From Campanula takesimana (lineage: Eukaryota; Streptophyta; Magnoliopsida; Asterales; Campanulaceae): a stretch of DNA of 64,000 nucleotides. Below are positions 55,114-63,990 of the stretch, one piece after another; within the stretch, counting starts at the first letter, position 1; each line of letters opens with the position of its first letter. The position numbers were made by a program, and so were the translations under genes. The stretch is from the NCBI GenBank assembly GCA_026119855.1, contig JAOWBW010000567.1, positions 248,001 through 312,000 on the forward strand, given 5' to 3'. The notes beneath the pieces were generated by a model. The model saw only the letters and a list, made by a program, of their open reading frames with translations. It was not told the origin of the DNA and did not search any database.

Positions 55114-56556
55114 TTAACCGAGGCGGTTGAACACGTTCTGGAAAAATCCTGAAGAGCTCTCTCCCGTTTGGTTCCCAGAGCCGGTTGCATCGGGCAGGGT
55201 AATCCTTGAAGCTAGGTCCCGGCCAGTCCTGCGACGTCCCGACCGATGGTCGTTGCGTGATTGATTCCCGCCTATCTGATGTTGGAAGACTGTGGGACCC
55301 ATTATCTGAGAAAAGTAATCCCCAGACAGAATCTCTGGACCTAAGAGCTCTGAGACCAAAGCTGTGATGGTAGCATTGTCTTCAACAGTCTGAGGACCCA
55401 GCCATTCAAGATACGCCAAAGAGGGTTCATAGAACGTGTCCCCTTTGCTCTGGCGTCTGCCTCTGCCGATGTGCGCACCGTTCCTATACCAAATCTCTTT
55501 CAACAATTCGCAAATATTGGCATCCACGGGCAAATTGGCCGGGATAGGGTGGTCAGAAAAAGGAACCTCTTGGACTTGTCCAAATTGGCGGGAAGTCCGT
55601 TGGCCTAGATAAAAGGTGGTAGATCGAAGCCCAGCTAACCAAATGAAAGAGTGGCCCGCACTTGTGATAATGTACCTACTCAGGTTCCAATGCGGACGCA
55701 CCCACAGGATGTCTGCCGACCTAATCCGCCAAAAGTGTCCAACCCACTCCTTGACAGTAGTGCAGTTCTGCCTGTTTAAACCTCGCCTCGGAAGCTTGGA
55801 AGGGGTATAGTCTGGATCAGACACCGGGCGAATGATTCTGAGATGTTCCTGGAGCCATATCTGCAGCAAAATGGGGTTGCCCGATGTGAAAGCGTCACCC
55901 CTGGGATGGTAACCGTCCAGCCCGTGCAAGGTTTCTGCCAAAAGGACAGTCATCACGTTACTGGCACCACCTTTGCAGGAATCAACAATATCCACCATTC
56001 TCGAATCAATGAAACCATCATAAGAGACGAAGAACAGTTCAGCAAAGAGGCACATGACTAGGGCAAAATCCCTGCGGTCAGAATACTCCGGGTTATGAGG
56101 GGAAGCCTCACCATAGAGTCTGGGGAAGCAAGTGATATCAAAGTGGGTCCTGTGAAGGAGCCTCCTCAAAAATCCGATATCAAAATCGAAGACCTCAGCG
56201 AGCCACCGGACAGGGGTCTTGCGAGAAGTGGGCACCATAGCCCTACCACGAGTTGGGTTTCCCGTAATGGCGCAGAATTCCTCAAAGGTAGGACACAACT
56301 CATCTTGGGTAAAATTAAATAAGTGAGTACCTGTCGACCAGAAGACGGACGCACCGCGGATCATCTCCCATTGGATAGGAAGCCTCCTTAATGCAAAAAG
56401 AAGTTTGAAATGAAAGGTCTCTTCTAGCGCCGCTCGCGCACTCTCTGAGTAGGAACTCACCCAACGGTTGGCCTGAGATGAGCCATTTGAAAAGGGAAGA
56501 AAGGTCGGGATTGCAAGGAAAGAAAGAAGGAGAAGGTGTTTGGGATGAAAAAACAA
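55114..56556 (-). CDS. Intact antisense plant-mobile-domain-like protein of Tat-C
   Basis: This 480-residue frame is unbroken and runs against the element. Its N-terminus is hydrophobic (LLLLSFLAIPTFLPF), perhaps untranslated leader read as coding, because the TATA box lies only about 15 bp upstream. Family blocks are WEMIRGASVFWSTGTHLFNF, DELCPTFEEFCAITGNPTRG, FALVMCLFAELFFVSYDGF, MTVLLAETLHGLDGYH, GNPILLQIWLQEHLRII, and FYLGQRTSRQFGQVQEVPF. The C-terminus is polar and Gly/Ser-rich. It matches Tat-A gene 1 in block order and length, without introns. I place it with plant-mobile-domain (PF10536/DUF7745-like) proteins, known both in plant cellular proteins of the MAIN/MAIL type and in transposons. 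What it does for the element is unknown. Confidence 0.8.
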   Translation of the reverse strand: MFFHPKHLLLLSFLAIPTFLPFSNGSSQANRWVSSYSESARAALEETFHFKLLFALRRLPIQWEMIRGASVFWSTGTHLFNFTQDELCPTFEEFCAITGNPTRGRAMVPTSRKTPVRWLAEVFDFDIGFLRRLLHRTHFDITCFPRLYGEASPHNPEYSDRRDFALVMCLFAELFFVSYDGFIDSRMVDIVDSCKGGASNVMTVLLAETLHGLDGYHPRGDAFTSGNPILLQIWLQEHLRIIRPVSDPDYTPSKLPRRGLNRQNCTTVKEWVGHFWRIRSADILWVRPHWNLSRYIITSAGHSFIWLAGLRSTTFYLGQRTSRQFGQVQEVPFSDHPIPANLPVDANICELLKEIWYRNGAHIGRGRRQSKGDTFYEPSLAYLEWLGPQTVEDNATITALVSELLGPEILSGDYFSQIMGPTVFQHQIGGNQSRNDHRSGRRRTGRDLASRITLPDATGSGNQTGESSSGFFQNVFNRLG

Positions 56557-56570
56557 TGAAACTCTCCCTC

Positions 56571-56626
56571 CCCCTTTATAGTTGCTCGGAGATAGGGTTC
56601 CAGCATGCCTCCCTCGAAGTGCGCAC
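56571..56626 (-). promoter_or_regulatory. Putative promoter of the Tat-C antisense gene
   Basis: TATAAAGGGG lies on the minus strand at 56571-56580. The palindrome GTGCGCAC is at 56619-56626, about 40 bp further upstream. Confidence 0.5.
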
Positions 56627-57443
56627 CTCCCCTATACCTGGATAAGGCACGAATTCCAAGAAATTTCCAAAAACTGATCAGGAACCTCGCCCCCCCCCCT
56701 CAATAGCCGTTCGGCTCTTGACCTCTGACCCAGCCAGAATTTTATCTTCTCCACGTTTCCCTAGGTAGATAAGCCCCCCTTGGTTTCATCAATCTGCAAC
56801 CCTCTCTAATCCGGGTTTGGTTCATTGTTGGTCATTAATCACGAGTCGGTGTCATTTAATAAGTGAGTTAAAGCAAAAGATTAGCACCCCGATTTCAAAA
56901 TGAAAGAGAGCTTGTGCTCGATCAGATGTGGTCCAAATTTTATGTATGCGAATCATATCCGCCACTGCATGTAAAGCTAACTTGCAGGTCACGGCACACA
57001 AAGTCGATTTTGTCATCTCCCCAAGGCGTGAGAGACTTCAGTCAAAACTGAAACAGTATCAATGGATCACGCGAAGCGATGGTTCACTGCTTAATAAAGC
57101 ACAAAAATCTCATCACACGACAACTCAAAAGCCGAGGGGTCTGGACATAGCTCGGGAAGCAGCGTATCCTTTGATTGAATGTTTTATGAATTATCATATG
57201 TTATTTGGTCTTCTCTTGATGTTGAGTTGTATCCCTCTTTTTGATTTAGCGTGAAGCGCTCGACCTTTGAGTGAGTTGGTTTTTCTGAGTGGCGCGAAGC
57301 GTCCGGCCCTCGATGAGTCGTTATTATTCCCCTGGTAGTCTCCTGATTTTGAGATGTACCTCAACTCGGATTGCACCTTGCGTCAATCCTTGAGTAATGT
57401 TGATCTTAAGCCTTCTCTTGATTGATTGAGTTGGTTCGAGTCA

Positions 57444-57483
57444 GAACTACGACTCGACTTGATTCCTATGGAGGGATACGTAG
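57444..57483 (+). other. CTACG-type motif of Tat-C, copy 1
   Basis: The inner stem is TCCT/GGGA, including a T-G pair, inside CTACG/CGTAG. Confidence 0.65.
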
Positions 57484-57697
57484 GCAGTTCTCCCCGGTGA
57501 ACTCAGTCGCCCGTTTTTGCAAGTTGTTGGTCAAATACCAATCCCCTGAGTCAGAAATGCGACTCATCTTGATGTTGAATTAGGTCATCTCCCGGATTCT
57601 GAGATGTACCCCCCCCGCTCCGATTGTACCCTGAGTCAATCCTTGAGTATTGTTGTTCCACCTTGGTCTTCTCGCGTGCCCGAGTTGTACCTCCCCC

Positions 57698-57737
57698 GAA
57701 CTACGTTTTGACTTGATTCCCATGGAGGGATACGTAG
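57698..57737 (+). other. CTACG-type motif of Tat-C, copy 2
   Basis: The inner stem is TCCC/GGGA. Copy 1 has T for the last C, still able to pair in RNA. Confidence 0.65.
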
Positions 57738-57864
57738 GCAGTTCACCCCAGTGAACTCAGTCGCCCGTTCTCATAAATATTTTCTCATGTCAATTTTCTC
57801 CCCAGCAAAGAGACAACGCATCTCAATGCTATCCCTTGCAATTTATTGTTTCTTTAATAAACTT

Positions 57865-57902
57865 GAACTACGATTGGTCTGATTCTCAAAAGAGATACGT
57901 AG
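57865..57902 (+). other. CTACG-type motif of Tat-C, copy 3
   Basis: The inner stem is TCTC/GAGA with loop AAAA. Confidence 0.68.
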
Positions 57903-57962
57903 GTAAACCGGTAATCCGGGACCGACCACTGTTTGTGATTGTTTGATTGTTTGTTTGAGTTA

Positions 57963-57999
57963 GAACTACGGAGGCTTGATTCTCGAAAGAGATACGTAG
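57963..57999 (+). other. CTACG-type motif of Tat-C, copy 4
   Basis: The inner stem is TCTC/GAGA with loop GAAA, a GNRA-type tetraloop. Confidence 0.68.
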
Positions 58000-58104
58000 G
58001 AAGTCCTACTTTGGACCCAGCCGTTACACCCTAGACGAGATCGTGTGTCTCTTAGTGAATCGTACAATCCCCTTTACATTACAAGGAGATTCGACGAGGG
58101 GCTC

Positions 58105-60485
58105 TGTAGATACCCCGATCTCGCACCCCTTATCAAACCCCTTTTTATTGGTCTAACCCGTAAAATTGACCTAAGCCCTCGATTTGGCTATGCGGGAGTG
58201 CCGTGAGCCTTATCGGTGCATCAAATGGATTAACGGACTTCAAATTCATAATCAGAGCGAAAAAACGAGTAAAAAGGCATGTAATTCAATTTTTGAGGTG
58301 CGGGACCCGAAATGGGGCCCGCACCCTTAGAACTGCTCGTTATTATCCATTCTGTGCACTTAAAAATGTATAATTGCCATCCCTTACTCATTAACAATTT
58401 TTAGATAGACGTACGTGACCACAAGATTATTTCAAGCAACTTTCATGTTGGGACCGCGGATAACCGGGACACCGTTGTGCGCACACTCAGACAAAATTTG
58501 GACTGTTGCGGAACCAATACCAGAGCAAAAATTGTGATCATTCACGCCTAAAAGAGTCAGAAAAGTGGCCCAAGTTGGCTGGCCAAAATAATAAGGAAGG
58601 AGCCAATCAGAATGCGACAAGTGGCACTTTGGGAAAAGGGACGGAGGCATGAGCCGTACGGCTGGTTTGGGAGGTTGAGACAGCAGTTTGTTCTTCAGCA
58701 ACTTGGCCACAAAAGTCATGATTTTGATCATTCCCAGCTGCAATTGAGGCGGGTAGCCACCCCCTAAACTGACTCCTAAGCCTAGCAAGGGTGGCCTAAG
58801 GTCATTTCCCACCTCCCTCCTCCATATACTCACCTCCCTCATCCATTTTATCATAGATGATACACACCACACTCTTGCTCTCTCTAAGCAACAAAAAAGT
58901 GCTCTCAAACCTCAGTCCATAAACCACCACAACACCACCATATCACCACCATAATCCCATCCTAAACACCACACAAAGCAAAGCAAAGCAAACAACCCAC
59001 TCAAACACTCTCTCAATCTAAGGCAAACACCTTAAGAAAAGCAACAAAAAAGTCTTCCCTTGGAAGCAAAGGAAGCACATCTAGGTAATCTTTTGTTCTT
59101 GTAAAGTTCATCCATGTAAAATGTAGGTCCTTATGTGACTTGGAAAAGGGTCTAGCCACTTGTTAGGCTAAACCCCCATTTGATGTCCGAAAGATGTAAT
59201 GTTGATACTCTTGTTGTTCTTCTCTTTAAATGATGATATACCATGATTAAATGCTCAAATGGCTGTTGTTTTGTGTTTTTCGTATGTATATCTATGTATG
59301 TCCAAAGTTTCATGTTCATACCATCTCATTTGAGTGAGTTTTCATGGGTGTTTTCATCCCCTTTGTAAATGTTCAGCAGACTGTCCATCTGCATCTTTCT
59401 GTCTTGTTGCTTTGTTTATGCATAGAAAAATTGGTTTTTGGTTTTAGACCTCAAAAGGTATTTTGTTATAGACAAATAAATTAAGATGATAATGTAAATA
59501 TCTTATTTTTACCCAGAGTGGAAGAGGTTCTTTCCATTTTTTGTTTCAACTCTCTGTTCTCAGATTAGCATGCTTCCTGTTCTGACACCAAAATGTCATA
59601 GGTTTTTTGTGTGACTTAAACTTTCTCAATGGTCTTGAAACTTTCCAGATATAAACTTTGATATGTTAGGAATAATTTTCATGTTTAGTGTTTCCCATGA
59701 TTTACCGTTTTTCATGATGCACAAAGTGGATCTTTTGTGGAATTATGAATATCTGTCAGATTAGGCTGTTGAAACTATGATCTTGCATGCCTTATTTGGA
59801 CACCATGACACGCTCCTAAAATCAGAGGAAAATTCATGGTTGATACTTGATGTGTTAGGGACTTTTCCTAACATTCACTTTCCATATTGTGCAAGCATAA
59901 GAGCAGGTACACAAGGAAGAAAGGACAGCAGTCCCTAAAATCTTTAGGGACGGAGTTTGGACATTCTTTTTTATGGGATTTGTTTCCTTTTTTTGTTCAC
60001 CATTGTAAATATTAAATACCCCACCTCTTTGGTGATCTCCTTTACTGGATATGAATGCTAAACCATTTTCAAAACCAAGTGAGAGTCCACCCAAACCGAC
60101 TCTTATTTGTGAATTAAAGCAAACATTCCTAGAATAGGAAGACTCCCATGTATATAAATCACCCTTTTGGTTAGGGCATAAAAGCAAGGCATAAAATGAA
60201 TTTAAGTGGCATGCATACTAGAGACCATCACGGGCGAGGAGAGTGCCTAACCCCTTCTCTTCTCGTAACATAGCCCCCGAACCCACTTTCTCTAAACAAA
60301 AGGTTTTATCTTCGTTTTTCCTAAAATAAAATGAGGTGGCGACTCTTTACTGTTTTGATTCCATCGAGAGGAAACCATTGTGTGGGAACCGAGCGCATTT
60401 CCAAAAGCGCATCAGCATGAAACGGACCCGAACCGCACTCGCGGGCGGTCATTTCGCGGTTCGGCTTCGAGCGCGGGCTCTCACA
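58105..60485 (+). repeat. Tat-C 3' LTR (2381 bp)
   Basis: It starts TGTAGATACCCC after the polypurine tract and ends CTCTCACA before the GGTAG duplication. It contains about 416 bp (roughly 59605-60030) absent from the 5' LTR. Confidence 0.93.
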
Positions 60486-60490
60486 GGTAG

Positions 60491-60797
60491 CGATCTTCAT
60501 GTCTATGTGTTCATTCATACATGTTCATGATATTCTTATTATTATGCTAGATCTACGGCCTATCCTGCATAACATGCTAGATCTAATGCTTTAATCCCTC
60601 TCCATATTGTATGGCTGATGATGATCCACGAGATCTAGGAACTACTTCTAAACCCTAAACTTTAGGTAATTACTCCCATGATCAGTAATTCTCCAATGAT
60701 GAATATGATGATTACACGTTGATCTTATCAATGGTATAATCATTATTCTAGGATGTGATCATCTTGCATGATTCTTTCTCCTCCCCCTTCATTATGC
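60491..60797 (+). repeat. Tat-E 3' LTR, segment 3
   Basis: It matches 17202-17512 of the 5' LTR. It ends at the TATGC target of the solo copia LTR. Confidence 0.85.
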
Positions 60798-62175
60798 TGT
60801 TGGATATTATGCCCTAGGCCCTTGAGAAAGGCCTATGCGTTATATCATAGCTTCATTGTTATAGAGATAACAAACCCGATTATTATATCTTTTGCATGTT
60901 TATTATAATAATCATTGTCCCTAGCACTTATGAAGGGCTAGCATGAGTTTGATGGATAATCATATGATGATTATAGAGCATAGGATGCGGATTAAACTTG
61001 TGGGTACATGTTGGAGAACAAGTACTGGATAGACCCGTTATGAGATTTATGTCATCGTCAAATGTCATAATTAAATCTCATAATAGTTATATCATTTATC
61101 CTTAGACCTGAGATTATCATAGTCTTCCACATGATGAACATTATGTTTGACGTACTCAAACGTTACCCCTAACCGGGTGGTTATAAAGGCTACGATTGGC
61201 ATAATCGGATTCTTGTAGGGAAGAATGATAAGTCAAGATGGGATTTGTCCCTCTCTCAAGAGAGATATCTGCTTGGCCACTCGATGAGTGAGATTGATAA
61301 TAGTGTACGGCCGTACCCAAATGAATTGAAGCGTTCAATGTTATTTGCTCATATCAATCTACTCGGGATCGAGAAAGCATTGGACAACATAAGTTGACGT
61401 GGACCATGACTTATGTCCAATATGATATCTTGTGACAAAGGGATTGTGATATGTTTTATAAGGTTACTTTGGGCTTTCAAAGTTATGCTATTTGGGTAGT
61501 CATAATGGCTTGCTAGAGTCCGCTTATGATTTACGAGGTCTTCGGACTCGTTGCCAACATAGTATAATCCTATTGGGTCACACACGCAGAACGGATCTTA
61601 CTTGGCACGAAAAATGAGAAAAAACTGGAAAGTGGAAAAACCAGCCGTACGGATAGTTTGGATTAGCCATACGGATAGTTTGTCCGCTGACGAGTTTTTG
61701 TCAGATTTCTTTCTGGGAAAGGAATCCTTTAACCTAATGGAATTAGGTTTCTCCCAGTATATATTCTGTGTTCTCTTCAGCCGAAAACTAAGCCTTAGGC
61801 ATTGATTTTGGAAATCAACAAGAGTTTCTTGGAGAGAGAAAAACACATATTATACTAAGGTTATTAGGGTTTGATTTTTGTTCATCATCAAACCATAATA
61901 ATCAAAGGGAGATTGAAGAATGGTTCTTCAATCATGTTTTTCAAGCCTAAGGATCTAGCAGTCAAATCAAGAAGCGTTCTTGAGTCCGTTCGATGTGTGG
62001 ATACTGATAGAGGGTGTTTGCGTTAGCACCTTAAAGTCCGTGTTCATGGATTCGATCTTCAAGGGTATGTTTCTTTCATCTTGTATTTAATTTAATCAAC
62101 ATGCACGAATCCGGGCTCTTGGGTGTTTGATTTTATCTGTTAATTCCGCTGTGCATGATGCATCAAAACCCAACA
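60798..62175 (+). mobile_element. Solo copia LTR (LTR-S2, 1378 bp)
   Basis: It starts TGTTGGATATT and ends AAACCCAACA. The flanks TATGC (60793-60797) and TATAC (62176-62180) match at four of five bases. Internal sequence is clearly related to the Copia-1 LTR read on the other strand (for example CTTCCACATGATGAACATTA). No internal region is present. TATATATT is at 61758. Confidence 0.9.
61644..61765 (+). promoter_or_regulatory. LTR-S2 promoter: 22-bp-spaced repeat and TATA box
   Basis: GCCGTACGGATAGTTTG (61644) and GCCATACGGATAGTTTG (61666) are 22 bp apart. TATATATT follows 76 bp downstream. Confidence 0.6.
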
Positions 62176-62180
62176 TATAC

Positions 62181-62558
62181 ATGATCCCGCTTCTTCTCCC
62201 AATTCCGATTATGTGCGAACTACGCTGACCTGAGCTTCTCAAACGAGAGGAACATAGGCAATCTTCAGATCTGGTCTCAATCACTAACACACTACTAACA
62301 CATTCATCATGATAGAAAGTCCGATCTATCGGGCGATAGGAGTGATAACTTGATATTCTTCTCTTGTCATAACTTGACCCCCGAACCCTCTCTGTTAGCT
62401 GTTTCTCAATGTTTTAGCTCAATAAAAACAACGTGGCGACTCTTAATAACGTTAAATGCCAACTTGAATATCCTAATCCCATAGAAAAGATAAATAAAGA
62501 TAAATAAAAAGAAAGATTTCCCGTACGTCGCCCGCATTCGGAAAGGGGTATTCACACT
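62181..62558 (+). repeat. Tat-E 3' LTR, last segment
   Basis: It contains a CTACG-type motif and the conserved phrases TGACCCCCGAACCC and CGTGGCGACTC. It ends GGGGTATTCACA. The next bases are CTGAG, not the TCGGG that flanks the 5' LTR. Confidence 0.8.
62217..62257 (+). other. CTACG-type motif in the Tat-E 3' LTR
   Basis: The outer arm is CTACG with CATAG (one mismatch). The inner stem is CTTCTC/GAGAGG with loop AAAC. Confidence 0.65.
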
Positions 62559-63351
62559 GAGCCCCTTAGCCCTACTTGTAAAAGGGGAACGTAGGCAACC
62601 TTCAAAGGTGCTGTCTCAAAAATAAATATTAATCCAAATCTGGTTTGAGAAAATTCAATAAAGCAAACAATCTGTTTATAACTAAAGCAAAATCTCTATT
62701 TCTACAAGTCACTACACGTTAACATTTATTTGATGAGTCTAAGCTCCAAAGAACCTACGAATAAATAACATGCTATGAAATTTAAAGAAACTAAAACAAA
62801 CTAAAATCAAAACTATGTGTCTGCAACGGCTGTGGTTGGATGCTCGGAGTCACTCCTCCTCCTCCTCCTCCTCCTCCTCTTCCTTCTTCGGTTTATTGTC
62901 CCTTCATCCGCGTCTAGCCTGTCTAGTAGGGTCATCAAATAAAGCCTTCTTAAGCTGAGTCACCCCCGTTGGGCCTTCTCTCCTTCTTTTCCTTTCAGTA
63001 GGTGCTAGCTGCACCAACTCGACCTTCACCTCACATTGTAGAGTCTCCTCCTCCCTTAAGCGTCTACTCGAGATATAAAGGACCACCATCCTGCGTCTCA
63101 GTCATCTCAGAGTCTGTCTCATATCCCCCAAAGTTTTCTGGTACCAGTCCAAGTATTCTCAAGACAGAAGTATGTTATAAGGTTGCTGTATACAGAGAGT
63201 GATGGGCATAAGAGCATAAGACCAACACCGCTCCAAGAGCACCGTAACCCCGGCATTCATAGGGAGAAGCCTGGCACTGACCCTACTGCATGTCTCATTC
63301 CATGAAGAAGGTATAATCTGAGGCATCCCGTACTAACAGCACATGCTGTGG
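62559..63351 (-). pseudogene. Fragment of a Tat-E-type antisense gene 1 (3' end)
   Basis: It is closely similar to 38045-38925, starting at CTGAGCCCCTTAGCCCTACT. It includes the (TCC)n run (62853-62880), the C-terminal block LAPTERKRRREGPTGVTQLK and SSRRLREEETLQ on the minus strand. It ends where the Tat-E copy continues into the YYYAVRVCRQ block. It is a second copy from a related element. Confidence 0.8.
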
Positions 63352-63586
63352 ATACGTGTGTTTAAAATTTAGATATTCATTGCAACATTAAATATATGAG
63401 AGTCGCCACGCTGTTTTAATTATATCCAAAACATTGAGAAAAAGCATGTAAATGGGTTCGGGGGTCAAATTACGATAAGAGAAGAATATTAAGCGTTATC
63501 ACTCCTATCGCCCGAATGATCGGTCTTTCTATCATGATGTGGTGTATGTTGTGTGTAATGTGTTTGAGACCGAATCCGAAGATTGC

Positions 63587-63628
63587 CTACGTTCTTCTCA
63601 AGGTGAGAACCTCAGGTCAGCGTAGTTC
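63587..63628 (-). other. CTACG-type motif in the inverted LTR
   Basis: On the minus strand CTACG and CGTAG enclose CTGACCTGAGG and an inner stem TTCTC/GAGAA. Confidence 0.7.
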
Positions 63629-63868
63629 GAGAAGAATTTAGAATAGGCAGGAGAATCGGGATCATGCATAATGAGGGGGAATTACCTAAAGATTAGGGTT
63701 TAGAAATAGTTCCTAGATCATGTTCGGGTTGATGAACCCTAGATCATCATCGGCTATGAAATAACATGTTAACATGAAGATCGCAACCCTAAATCTAGCA
63801 TAAATAAGGTTTTAATCTAAGAACATGAAGAATATGCGAAGAACATATTATGAACATATTAATAATAT

Positions 63869-63990
63869 GAAGAACATATGAATAAACATGTTAAAAACAT
63901 GAATATTATGAAGAACATATGAATTATATGTTAAGAACGTGAATATTATGAAGAACACATGAATAAACATATTAAGAACATGAATATTAT
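63869..63990. repeat. Three tandem copies of a 40-bp AT-rich unit
   Basis: Units starting GAAGAACATATGAAT or a close variant begin at 63869, 63910 and 63950. They lie in the inverted LTR and are not expanded this way in the other Tat-E LTRs. Confidence 0.82.

Larger units (their letters stand above)
56627..58104 (+). other. Tat-C 3' non-coding region with repeated CTACG motifs
   Basis: It has no credible gene. From 57444 it carries four CTACG-type motifs and degenerate copies of their surroundings (GATTGAGTTG, TTGAGTAATGTTG against TTGAGTATTGTTG). It ends in a polypurine tract GAGGGGCTC (58096-58104). Confidence 0.75.
44418..60485 (+). mobile_element. Tat-C, complete 16.1 kb Ty3/gypsy Tat element
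   Basis: Both ends are present: TGTAGATACCCC at 44418 and GGGCTCTCACA at 60485. They are flanked by a perfect 5-bp duplication GGTAG (44413-44417 and 60486-60490). Inside are PBS, leader, gag, protease, RT, two RNases H, integrase, an antisense gene, repeated CTACG motifs and a polypurine tract. By eye the two LTRs show roughly 15-20 mismatches in their first 480 bp, so the insertion is not very recent. It lies in the Tat-E 3' LTR. Confidence 0.95.
35827..62558 (+). mobile_element. Tat-E, 3' portion with nested insertions in its 3' LTR
   Basis: Mid-RT sequence begins abruptly at about 35827, next to the 5' side of Tat-A antisense gene 2. It has pol, two antisense genes, a tandem-repeat region, a polypurine tract and an LTR starting at 43262. 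That LTR is split by a truncated L1, by Tat-C and by a solo copia LTR, and ends GGGGTATTCACA at 62558. The 5' LTR of the same family is at 16842. The missing 5' half was probably deleted together with the 3' end of Tat-A. Confidence 0.8.

Noticed and set aside
55114..56556. The antisense ORF as a host gene that Tat-C surrounds by chance
   Set aside because: Tat-A and Tat-E carry homologues at the same place and strand, so it belongs to the elements.
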